A stretch of DNA of 64,000 bases. Origin: Hyaloscypha bicolor E. Lineage: Eukaryota > Ascomycota > Leotiomycetes > Helotiales > Hyaloscyphaceae. The notes below the pieces were generated by a model. The model saw only the letters and a list, made by a program, of their open reading frames with translations, was not told where the DNA came from and did not search any database. The translations under genes and the position numbers were made by a program. Below are positions 55,170 to 64,000 of the stretch, piece after piece (position 1 is the stretch's first letter; each line of letters starts with the position of its first letter). Location of the stretch: the NCBI RefSeq assembly GCF_002865645.1, contig NW_020194626.1:1054001-1118000 (forward strand), written 5' to 3'.

Positions 55170-57012
55170 TTCTATGAGGAAGATAACAGTATGTACGAGG
55201 GGCTGCCGTGAGAAATGAATTAGCACGAGCAATCCTGTTTTTGGGATCTGCCACTGTTGACAAACGCCGCCGATAACAGGACTCAGAACCCGTCTGGAAA
55301 CACTTACAACTCGCCCATAAATGTATTTGCTGTTTATAGTCCGAAAGAACTTCCGTCGAGGGATTTCTAGGACCATGGTGATTGAGTTGTGGGGGATTTA
55401 AAGGATTGAGTATTACTTCAGAGGGTGAGTCTGGCGAAATGACGTCGCAAAATTGGGGCCAGGTTTCGACTGTCGAACCAGGCGGTCGGGGTTGATTTGC
55501 GAAATGAACGCTCTACAACAATCTACAAGATATCACAATTGTTGTTATATGTGCATGAGAAATGACTGAAGAAGAGCGCATAGAAGATGTTTGAGGCCTC
55601 TGCCTGTCCGGGCTGACTCTCTCTACCTGCGACAGTCGCAAGCGGCACCAATGCACCACAGCCTATGGCGGGTCCCGAGTGGTCTTGTGCAACAGTAATC
55701 AAGGATCCCTCAGTCATGGCGGTGCGGGCTATTCCACGTCAATTTGTTCTCAAAATAGTCTTTCTCGAGAATGTGACAATTGTAAGTAGAGTCCTGGAGC
55801 AAGCCTTGCTCTTGAAACTCTATGATGCCATGGAAATGTTTCTACCATCTGAACTATTCGCCCCTCCTCAAGAGACTGTGGTTGAAGCTAACGTTAATCC
55901 TTAGATACATTAGACTTGTTCCATTATGATTTCTCCCTGAGTCTTAAGATTTCTTGATGCTGTGCACTTCATACCCTGCCTGGTTTCGGGTGCCTGTTAG
56001 AGTGAATGATTCCATATACACTGACAGTTTGCCTAGCTTTAAAGCAAAGAGCTCATTCTTGTTGAAAGAAAGACAGAATGGGAGAACTTGAAGATTCGAT
56101 CACTTAGCCCGATGTTGGGAGAATACTCGAATAGGAAGAGCAGCATGGAAATTCGCCATTCCTGGCCCCTCAGCGTCTGTCCCCCAATTCTATTGCTCTC
56201 CTTTCATTTAATGGGATGTCTCCTGTTGACACTCAAAGGATTCTTGAACCTTCTGCATCAAATCATCTTTGCAGTTTTCTTACTTCGAACGGTCAGACCA
56301 TCCCAAAACCACACAATCGAATTCGAAAGCCCTTGAACAGAGAATGATAGAAAAAGGTTCTTCTTAAAGATGTCTGTTCCGAATTCAAGAGAAATGACAA
56401 CACTGAAACTCGAACAAGAGGGGAGTGGATATAATAAGGAACAGCATCCCGTGCTCCTCTCTGAACCAAAATCAGATACAGTTCCAGTGGAGTGAATCAC
56501 ACACACAATATTTCAGTACTTGCCTTGTCCTAGAAATGATCTCAGCGCTCTCTTTCAGCGAATTCCACAAGACTAGGGATTTCAGCCGATAATGCTTCTG
56601 TTCGTGTTGTTATGAGTGGGAATTGGGGATAGGAGATGTAAAATGTGAAAAGAAGAGACAGGAGATCCATCCTGCTTATTTGGACGTCTTCGGCTTTGCA
56701 CAAAAACTCTTCCTGTTGCCAAAATTTACTTTGTATGGAAACACCGGTGTCGAAGATTTGGTAGCTCTCAGAGGATCAGAATGCGAAGGAATTGCCAAGA
56801 CCCAACTCGAGTCGTAAAGAGTCCACGGCTTTGTTAGCCATCCATAACGCATTGAGATTTTCAACGGCCATTGAAAAAAGCAGACGGGCCACACAGCATA
56901 ACCACAAACTGTACAAAGTTTGATTCTCTAGTTATGCTATACACGCAGAATCTTCATCTCGCCCGTCACCCTCCAACCGCTTGTCGACCTCAGGAAGCAT
57001 CCGCCAGCACGT
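55170..57012. other. 1.8-kb intergenic region
   Basis: 5' flank of the Mpv17 gene and 3' flank of the ATP synthase gene. I see no supportable gene. A possible decayed arm of the GCGGCACT repeat (GACAGTCGCAAGCGGCACC) lies at about 55630. Confidence 0.4.
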
Positions 57013-57584
57013 CTAGTGATGAGCAGTCTCCTCCTCAGGCTCCTCTTCAAACCAGTCGACTTCCTGCTCAACAGCACCACCCTCAGCCTGTCCCTCGATT
57101 TCGACTGTTTGTGCCTCGTATGCCTTCAACTCGTTCGCGATGTCTGCTTCCTCGGGGGATTTGGGTGCCTGTGGTGGTGAGAACTTCTGGACGTGGGCAT
57201 CGGCGTCACCAGCTTTCACTGGTGGGACTTTATAGGCTTTCAGCTCCTTCATGTAGAGGTCTTGGACGAGATCCGCTGGGGGAAGAACATCAGCTACTTT
57301 TTCTCGAAGACCGCAGGAGAGAGACAGAAGGGGACGCCGAACGAAGCTGGACATCACAGATGAGCTTCTCCTATGGGAACGAATACTGAGAGGCTCCATA
57401 TTGAAGTGTATGGGCTACGAACCTTGTCGAACAGCTGTAGGAGTGATGAAAGTGCGCTTGATCACCATGCCGGAAGCTTGTTGTCTCGCGACACGGGCGA
57501 TCGAGGAACGCTACAAGAGTTATTTAACTTATCCCAGAAGCTGAGGGGATCTCATACCGAAGCTCGAAACGTTTGTGAGAGCAT
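57013..57584 (-). CDS. atp14: Mitochondrial F1Fo-ATP synthase subunit H (ATP14)
   Basis: A peripheral-stalk subunit of the mitochondrial ATP synthase. Exons on the minus strand are 57558-57584, 57423-57510 and 57013-57275, giving 125 aa, close to the yeast precursor. The N-terminus MLSQTFRASRSSIARVARQQ is an Arg/Ser-rich mitochondrial presequence. The mature part has the family sequence ADLVQDLYMKELKAYKVPPV, DADAHVQKF and SPEEADIANELKAYEAQTVE. The acidic C-terminus ends EEEPEEETAHH. The second intron is placed at the acceptor after CTGATGTTCTTCCCCCAG, because VRQ|ADLVQDLY is the family junction. An alternative open frame that keeps this intron is rejected. Confidence 0.92.
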
Positions 57585-58709
57585 GGTGACAGATGTGATG
57601 GTGTCAATTGAATGCGAAGCAGTCGAGGTAGAGGTCGAACTCTCCATTTTGCTTCGGCTGATGGATCCTCCATCCGTATCACGTGATGAGACCTGATTTT
57701 ACCTCACCTCAGAAAGCAAGCTCAAACTTTTGGTTTCACTTCGAGCAGACCAACATGATCTTACAGTTACAACTGGACAGAGCTACGGAGTTGGGTATTC
57801 TTCTCTACCTCCAATGCTACAACGCATATCAGGCGCAAGCTCTATGTGAAATTCTCGTCAGAGCTACAAGCCTGTTTGATTCCCAATTGGCAATTGGGAA
57901 CTGGTAAGCTGCAGACACCACGACGATAGGATGATTACAAACAAGTTGCGTCTCTTCGGTTCAAAAGTGAATTGTTAGAAAGCCGTTAACAGTCTTCGAA
58001 ATGAGAGCCTTCCCTGCACCGTTGAGAGACGATCAACCGAGGCCGGGGCCATGACCTCTCATCATCGTCTGGTGAGTGAGCCATGTTCTCTTCAGGAAAC
58101 ACATTGCATGAGGGAAAATAAGAGCATTGAGGGCTGCGAATATCTACGGCTTGAATACAATGTCTTCACTCTTGGCTATGCTATCTGGCCGAAGGGCATG
58201 GTCCACCTGCTTCCGCGGTATTAAGCCTGTACCATCTCAAACCTCCTAGTCAAAGACCCTATGGTTCATCTCTGGACTCTTGAAGAATCTTCTTGATCTC
58301 CTTCATCGCGAAGTTCTTTGCTGTTTCTGATCATTGGGTGGTTTCGTGCTGCGTTGGCTTCTATGGCAATGGGAGTGCAGGTAATTTTAAACTTCTCATA
58401 GCGTTTGTTTCTCAAGGGTTGGCATTCTGTGCGTATATATAATGGCTCCTGTTAGACTCAGGTCTTACTCCGTCTGCGGAGGGCAGATGCTATCGTGCGG
58501 GGGTGTCTGCACTGGTCTTTGGCTTCCAGCTACTTTTCAAGCCACCAATGCCACCCTGAGATACTTCGCATAGTTTCGGACCTTGACTTGAGCTACTTCA
58601 GCTCTTGACTATTCTGATAATTTCAATTTCGCGTAGGGGTGAGATGTGCTGAAGTTCTTAGATTTTAAAGGCAGTACCTATCCAGGAAACCATTTTTGAA
58701 AGTCAAGTT
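57585..58709. other. 1.1-kb intergenic region
   Basis: Upstream of atp14 and downstream of the MaoC hydratase gene. No gene, RNA or repeat is supportable. Confidence 0.4.
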
Positions 58710-59798
58710 CTACAACTTGCTGCCCTTGGAAGCCACTGGCTTCATCAATGCTCGCCCGTTGCTCAAGCATACCTTCCCACCTTCAACCTTGGTAACGAAT
58801 CTAATTTCCTCCCACTCTCCCTTCATCTCTCCAGTTCTCCAGATCTCGGTAACGAGCTTGTCGCCTGGCTTGACAGGTGAGGCAAAACGTGCTTGGAATT
58901 CACGGATGTTCTTTGGGTCACTCCCTCCGATAGCCTTCAAAAGACCATGGGCTGCGAAATTCCAAGATGACAGACCGTGCATGATGGCCCCCCCGAAGCC
59001 CATATTCTGACCCGGCTCCGGGGTGGCGTGGAGAGGATTGTAATCGCCATTTAGTCTGCACATGTCAGATTCCCGGCGCCATACCATAATACATTGAAAT
59101 TGGCATACCTGTAAAGTAAAGCGGATTCGGCAGTAGTCTGATGGCTCACAACAGCATCTGGTTTCTTTCCTTGTGGAGGTGGGAAATTCTTAGTGGGATT
59201 TCCTTTTGGACCACCCCATCCTCCTTGGCCAACAAAGAACGCAGAGCCCACAGCTTGAGCATAGCTCTCCCCAGTAGCCTTATCGACGATATCCTGTTGT
59301 GTCTCAACTACACTTCCCGCTTTGCCCTTGTCATAAACACCAATGACCTTCGAGCGGAGCTCGAATTTTCGACCTTCGGAGGTCGTGGGGAAAGGCTTGA
59401 GGAAAGTCATAAGACGTTGGCCATCGACGACTCGGCGAGCATCAAATTTAGGAACTCCCGGAATCGGCACAGCCCCCTGAGCTTTGTAGAAGTCAATCAC
59501 TTCTTGCGTTGCTTGTTTGAAAGCTGTGTTACATTAGGTATCTTTGAGCTTGAAGTGGAGTAGATTCTACGAACGCAGGATAATTGGGTATGTAGGGAAG
59601 ACTGCGAAATCGGGGTGTAATTCCTGGTGGAAACTGTATCAGCAGGTAGTACGCTCAAAGGGTCTATTGAGAGTATACAAATAAGAAGTGTAATTCATCA
59701 GCGGTGCAGCCAATGCTATTTGCAAAGAGGAGAACATCCCGTTTTAGCCAGGCCACTTCGACCGGAGGATACTCGAATCCTGCCCCAGGCCCAGACAT
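58710..59798 (-). CDS. Peroxisomal MaoC-type 2-enoyl-CoA hydratase
   Basis: Hydrates trans-2-enoyl-CoA to the (R)-3-hydroxyacyl-CoA. Exons on the minus strand are 59679-59798, 59575-59623, 59109-59523 and 58710-59055, giving 309 aa. An N-terminal degenerate hot-dog domain (LHPDFAVFPTYPIILPFK, FKLR-like strands) is followed by the catalytic hot dog. This carries the hydratase-2 motif GDYNPLH (D199 and H204) and GFGGAIMHGLSSW. The protein ends SKL, a canonical PTS1, so peroxisomal location is strongly indicated. It resembles the hydratase-2 part of the multifunctional enzyme Fox2 as a free-standing protein; a role in beta-oxidation or in supplying hydroxyacyl groups is inferred. Confidence 0.93.
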
Positions 59799-60392
59799 TT
59801 TGAATTATTGTTATTTGATTGGAGTCCAAGTTTCAATTGAGAAAAGGGCACGAACAACAAAGTTGGAAGATGGATGAATGAAGAGACGTTGTCGTTGCTT
59901 CCCCAGACTCCCCACTTCGGCTAAGTAGAGCTCACAGGCCTCGGTATCTCCGGTCAACATCCTTGCAAGGATTAATGAACACCATAAACCTCATGTCACA
60001 GCCTTCACAGGAGCAAAGAAACCCTAAAGCATTGGTCATTGCCTGGAGAAAGGTCTTGCTTCTCCCTTGGAGTCAGTTACATTTGTAGCATCAAAAGAAG
60101 CCGGACATCATTGGACTCAGGCTCGTCGAGTCATCCCGAGTCTTGCACAGCCCCCGAACACCTGCAGAAGCCGTGTGGCTGATACCGTGGCTTGCAAGGA
60201 AGGCTGCATATTCAATCGAATTTTGTAGTCAGTCCTTGAACTCAGGGGCCGTTAAAGGCGTAGTGACTCCCTACCGTGAATCACTCCCAAGACCTGCTAT
60301 AATAACTCCCCGTTTTCTCCTACTGTCTTCTGCAGTGTGCAAGCTTTGAAAGTCCGCTCTCAAACCTTACAGCCTGCAGACTCACAACCCAC
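59799..60392. promoter_or_regulatory. Divergent MaoC/NADAR intergenic region
   Basis: These 594 bp separate divergent starts. No copy of the GCGGCACT repeat and no clear TATA box. Confidence 0.4.
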
Positions 60393-61164
60393 ATGCCCGT
60401 CATGGCAACAAGCTCTATGAAGGCAGAAGACTCATCCCCAATTTACTTCTGGCGTGAATACGGAGAGATTTACGGCTATTTGTCCCAATGGTATCATTCT
60501 CCATTTCACACCGACAATGACTCAACCATTGTATATCAAACAGCCGAACAATACATGATGCACCAAAAAGCCATTCTCTTCTCGGACCACGAAATCGCCG
60601 CCCAAATCCTCAAAACCACAGTTCCAAAAGAGCAGAAAGCCCTGGGACGCCGAGTCAGCAACTTCAATCAAGAAGTCTGGGAAGCGAATCGGGAGAGAAT
60701 CGTGGAGGAAGGGAGTTATTTCAAATTCAAGTATGGAGAGGATGAGGGGGAGGGAAAGGACGACGGCACGAGTTTGAGAGAGAAATTGTTGGGAACCGGT
60801 GATAGGGAGATCGTTGAGGCTAGTCCAATGGTGAGTCCCGACTTCTTGGAGTATTGATCCCTATTATAGCAATGTTCAACAGCTCTCGGAATATTCTGCT
60901 ATCGATATCCAACAAATTTTGAGAACATCCTAAATGCAATGTATAAACAGCTGCAGGAACATTCTGCTTCCTAAAATACCTGAAAGAAGTATGCTGACTC
61001 CAATTTCTTTCGAATAGGATAGAATCTGGGGCGTTGGATTTGGAGCGAAGAATGCTGGGAGCCGAAGAAAGGATTGGGGATTGAACCTCCTTGGTAAAGC
61101 ATTAGTAAGAGCAAGAGAAAGATTGAGAGCTGAGCAAGCGGAGATGGACCAGCATAAGTCTTGA
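60393..61164 (+). CDS. NADAR domain protein (YbiA-like N-glycosidase family)
   Basis: A 194-aa protein from exons 60393-60830 and 61018-61164. The NADAR/DUF1768 fold is recognised by IYFWREYGEIYGYLSQWYHS, VYQTAEQYMMHQKAILFSDH with its conserved Glu, and the C-terminal DRIWGVGFG and WGLNLLGKALVRARE, which needs the second exon. The bacterial member YbiA cleaves an N-glycosidic bond in reactive riboflavin-pathway intermediates. Other members are proposed to act on ADP-ribose or NAD derivatives. The fungal substrate is not established. An acidic insert (DEGEGKDD) sits before the last helix. The first ATG is taken; MATSSM three codons later is possible. Confidence 0.9.
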
Positions 61165-61565
61165 AGTAAACGGGATGTCAACCTGAAGAAGTGTTTGTAT
61201 GGACGGGACACTTCTTTTGCCTGTTGTGTTCATCATAAATCCTTGAAAGGAGAATATTCAAAGTTCTTGCATTCCTCTATAACCTGCTCAATGCGAGCAG
61301 TATTTCTCCAACATCAAGGCATGGCGGCAGTGGTTGACCCACTGCTCCGCTCATATTTCCTCGATTATTCCCCAGATACCACTAGCCACTGAAGTTCAAG
61401 GACGTCAAGGTCCATTCTCGTCCTGCCATAATCAAATGCAATATCAGATCCAGTTGCTTAACGCAACGATCTCTCGCAGATGTAAAAGCAGAAGAATCAA
61501 CGATAATGACATCAGTCCAATAGGCCACTCAATAGTCCAACAATCAAGCGTATGGTATCACCCAT
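61165..61565. other. Intergenic, convergent, 401 bp
   Basis: 3' flanks of the NADAR and TFIIB genes. Nothing else is seen. Confidence 0.4.
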
Positions 61566-62684
61566 TTACGCCGACGGGAGGGTCTCCATATTGCCCTTGC
61601 CATCAGCAATCCACTCCGGCTCAATCAACCTCTCGCGCTCCTGGTACAAGTATTTGTAGGCAGTGCGGATAGTACCATCACTGACACCAGCAACCTGAGA
61701 AATCTCTTTCGGGGTTTTTGGCTTGCCAAGCAGGTACGAGGCCATATAGATGCAGGCAGCGGCGACGGACAAGGGTGAACGACCGGCGAGATCACCGACG
61801 GTGGACATCTTCTCAGCGAGGCCTTGCGAGACTTTAACGAACTGCTGGCGGTTAAGACCAAGTTGACTGCAGTAGCGGAGGCACAGGTCTTTGGCATTGG
61901 TAGAGGTGGTAGTTTGGTATGTATCTGTGGACGGAAGCATCCCTTGAGAGAGATTGTTAATAAAGAGCAACAGTGTTATACCACTCACACGCAACTTACC
62001 ACCAGTAGAAGAAGCCATTGCCGCCTTCCCAGCACTATCCTGAGCAAAGAACTTCTCCAAAGCCTTGAAAGTTCGACCAATATCCTTCTTGGAAACCTTC
62101 GTCAAGGCGTAGATTTCTCTGAAAGTTCGGGGAACACCGCACTGGCGGCAGGCGATGAAGATGCAGCCGGCGATGATTGCTTCTTGCGACTTGCCCTTGA
62201 AAGCCTTTGCGTCATCAACCAACTTGAAAAGGTGCTTGGCGGTATCGGAGACATTCTTGGGGATATTGACGGCATCGCAGTGAGCACCGATCTCCTTATA
62301 TGCAGCGAGTAAACCTTTGGTGGCTTTATCAGTCGAAGACTTTCCTTGAGCACGGAGAAGGTCTCGGCTGCGAGCACTGCCATCGGTGTAAGCGATGGTA
62401 GTCTGAAGCTGAGAGCCATTGAGGAGAGGGTTAGCTCCATCACCAACACGAGACGGATCATCGTTGCCTTGGTCGTCGTTGGAAAAGGTACGCCACTCAG
62501 AGCGCGTGTCGACAATACGATCACCCAAAACCAGTCCACATGAACCACAAACCATATCACCAGAAGAGAACTCCTCAACAAGATTAGGAGGAACCTCCTT
62601 GCAGTCCTTGCAGATGAGCGTCATGTTCAGGTTCTCGCTCCATTCTGTTCCGCCCTTCTCGATGGTAGTAGATGGCGCGATCAT
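61566..62684 (-). CDS. sua7: Transcription initiation factor TFIIB
   Basis: General factor that bridges TBP at the promoter to RNA polymerase II and helps set the start site. Exons on the minus strand are 62000-62684 and 61566-61924, giving 347 aa. The zinc ribbon has C25, C28, C46 and C49 (LICKDCKE and DMVCGSCGLVLG). The reader and linker follow (VDTRSEWRTFSND), then two cyclin folds (AIIAGCIFIACRQCGVPRTF; SPLSVAAACIYMASYLLGKP). The intron at 61925-61999 is 75 nt, a multiple of three, and has no stop in frame. Its removal restores STGDTYQTTTSTNAKDLC. The frame also stays open upstream of the ATG for about 80 codons. Nuclear, essential. Confidence 0.95.
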   Translation of the reverse strand: MIAPSTTIEKGGTEWSENLNMTLICKDCKEVPPNLVEEFSSGDMVCGSCGLVLGDRIVDTRSEWRTFSNDDQGNDDPSRVGDGANPLLNGSQLQTTIAYTDGSARSRDLLRAQGKSSTDKATKGLLAAYKEIGAHCDAVNIPKNVSDTAKHLFKLVDDAKAFKGKSQEAIIAGCIFIACRQCGVPRTFREIYALTKVSKKDIGRTFKALEKFFAQDSAGKAAMASSTGGKLRVSGITLLLFINNLSQGMLPSTDTYQTTTSTNAKDLCLRYCSQLGLNRQQFVKVSQGLAEKMSTVGDLAGRSPLSVAAACIYMASYLLGKPKTPKEISQVAGVSDGTIRTAYKYLYQERERLIEPEWIADGKGNMETLPSA

Positions 62685-63533
62685 CTTCGGCGCGTACGGC
62701 TTTGGCCGGTAGATATTATCGAGTTCGTTGAATACGAGACGCTTGCTCTTCTTGCGACGAAGCTGCTTTCTCTTGCGCGAGACAACAGCAAGAGCTCGGG
62801 TATCTTTCGTAGGTTTCTCGCAGAGGAGACTTGTTGTAAGCTTGACGAAGAGTGGGGAATGCGTTTTGGCGGTGTTGTTGAGGGCTACGTGGAATGTGTG
62901 ATGGCCGTCGGGATCGACGACCGCTGATCAAGGTCAGGAACACGAGATGACACGAGGAACAATGTCTGCTGTCTGCTCGTAAAGGTCGAAGGATGCTTCG
63001 AGGTCTGATCTCTCGGCCTTGGTAATTATGGTATTGAGTTCGATGGATAGGTGGTGGGTTGTGTCGAGGAATGAAGAAGAATGTGTGCTGCCTGCCGTAA
63101 GACAAAGAATTTTCTCAGAACGGAAGACCAGTGAAGGCGTCTGTGAAAGTTCGTAGGTCGTTGGAAGCTGTCAGTACTATCGCTGGGAAAGATGAACGTC
63201 CGGCGCAGTCTTTTTGGATGTTGAAGCGACAGTTCTTCGTGGTGGAGAGCGAGCGTGGAAGAAGGATGACGGGTTCACTTTTGGAGGCGAGCGGCTGGGA
63301 AGATATCTTGGATTTGGGGCTAAAAATTAGCTCGATGACTAACCTACTTCGTATATCACGTGCATCTTACGCGACGCCAGAGCTGCCTTACAAACTCGCC
63401 TCGCGAGATGGAAGCTTCAAGGTCATCGAAGCTCTGGCTCTGTAAACATTCACACACTGGTCTCAAGGCTACGAATTGCACCAAATCCCACGTCAAGCAC
63501 CTTCCATAACCTCTCCTCCGTCCACATTCAGCC
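62685..63533. promoter_or_regulatory. Divergent TFIIB/RPT5 upstream region with an unexplained open frame
   Basis: These 849 bp lie between two divergent essential genes. From about 62925 to 62685 the TFIIB frame is open without an ATG and reads a plausible basic protein segment (VSRKRKQLRRKKSKRLVFNE). Upstream of two stops the same frame again reads well (ERSDLEASFDLYEQTADIVP). No splice solution that I could find links them to a start codon. Confidence 0.45.
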
Positions 63534-64000
63534 ATGTCTACATTAGAAGATCTCGATGATCTTGAGCGGGAGCAGAAGGAAGACAAGAAGGACGATGGCG
63601 ACAAGGAGAAGAAGCCAGATCAAAATGGCGATGCTGAGATGAAGGATGCCGAACCGGAGGAGAAGGAAGAGGACCCAATAGATGAGGAGATCTACAACCT
63701 TAGCACACAAGACATCCTGACGAGGAAGCGGCTCCTGGAAAACGATTCGCGAATCATGAAGAGCGAGTTTCAGCGTTTATCACACGAGAAGGCTACAATG
63801 GGTGAGAAGATCAAGGACAACTTGGACAAGATTGAGAATAACAGGTATACATATTTTTTGTCTCTCTAAAGCTCCTCCTAGGTTAACATGCCACCAGGCA
63901 ATTACCATATCTCGTTGGCAATGTTGTTGAGCTTCTCGATCTCGACCCAACAGCCGAATCCCAGGAAGAAGGTGCTAATATTGACCTGGATGCTACGAGG
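63534..64000 (+). CDS. rpt5: 26S proteasome regulatory ATPase RPT5 (N-terminal part, cut by window edge)
   Basis: One of the six AAA ATPases of the proteasome base. Exons are 63534-63844 and 63898 to the window end, so 138 residues are visible. The opening [13 protein letters not shown] is the usual fungal Rpt5 start. An acidic/Lys-rich stretch, the coiled coil ([33 protein letters not shown]) and the start of the OB domain ([19 protein letters not shown]) follow. The AAA module lies beyond the window. The splice AAC AG|G CAA fits and restores NNRQLPYLV. Nuclear and cytosolic. Confidence 0.95.

Noticed and set aside
55050..55376. Longer N-terminus for the Mpv17-family protein
   Set aside because: The upstream residues do not resemble the family, whereas MAILGRLAAKFNSYY at 55169 gives the usual start.
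57290..57399. Alternative ATP14 N-terminus reading through the second intron
   Set aside because: It would put unrelated residues before ADLVQDLY and lose the mitochondrial presequence found in the upstream exons.

Overview
The window is nuclear DNA of a filamentous ascomycete (Pezizomycotina). The genes are short and intron-rich: most introns are 41-100 bp, with GTAAGT/GTATGT donors and CTAAC/CTGAC branch sites. They encode eukaryotic housekeeping proteins, fungal Zn2Cys6 regulators, a 2EXR-domain protein and a secreted GH53 galactanase. The 2EXR gene and the style of several orthologues would fit Leotiomycetes, but I infer that class rather than demonstrate it. Twenty-six protein-coding genes are supported. 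I rebuilt exons by hand from splice signals, reading frame and family conservation. I saw no tRNA, rRNA or CRISPR array and no autonomous transposase.

Layout, left to right. 1-1.3 kb: 5' part of the chromatin remodeller chd1 (minus). 1.9-4.2 kb: the ABC protein RLI1/ABCE1 (plus). 4.8-7.5 kb: splicing factor PRP40 (minus). 7.8-9.8 kb: a TRS65-like TRAPP subunit (plus). 10.4-13.1 kb: a disordered fungal protein (minus). 14.9-15.7 kb: a GNAT acetyltransferase (plus). 15.9-18.4 kb: a family X DNA polymerase with a BRCT domain (minus). 19.1-19.8 kb: a 2EXR protein (plus). 20.8-23.3 kb: an unusual Cys-x-Cys-rich single-pass membrane protein (minus). 23.8-30.0 kb: two divergent Zn2Cys6 transcription factors. 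30.4-34.2 kb: a HAD hydrolase and a conserved 768-aa protein (both minus). 34.6-37.2 kb: a VPS9-CUE Rab5 exchange factor (minus). 37.9-39.8 kb: an asparagine-synthetase-domain protein (plus). 39.8-43.8 kb: a 4-kb stretch without a supportable gene. 43.8-45.9 kb: an RSC7/SWP82 chromatin-remodelling subunit (plus). 47.1-48.4 kb: GH53 (plus). 48.7-50.9 kb: IML2 (minus). 51.7-52.2 kb: the proteasome lid factor SEM1 (plus). 52.4-53.8 kb: phosphoglycerate kinase (minus). 54.3-55.2 kb: an Mpv17/PMP22 protein (minus). 57.0-57.6 kb: ATP synthase subunit H (minus). 58.7-59.8 kb: a peroxisomal MaoC hydratase (minus). 60.4-61.2 kb: a NADAR protein (plus). 61.6-62.7 kb: TFIIB (minus). 63.5 kb to the end: proteasome ATPase RPT5 (plus, cut by the window).

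There are no operons; genes are independent, often in divergent pairs. The most interesting non-coding signal is a repeat of about 45-60 bp, built around GCGGCACTRAATT and TGTCCCAAG. It occurs as an inverted pair 200-240 bp apart in three separate divergent promoters (chd1/rli1, vps9/asnsd1, iml2/sem1). The interiors of the three copies do not resemble each other. This is either an undescribed MITE-like family or a divergent-promoter element. Other points of note are two GC-AG introns, several micro-exons (a 7-nt first exon, a start-codon-only exon, 12-nt and 20-nt internal exons), and three stop-free introns whose length is a multiple of three.
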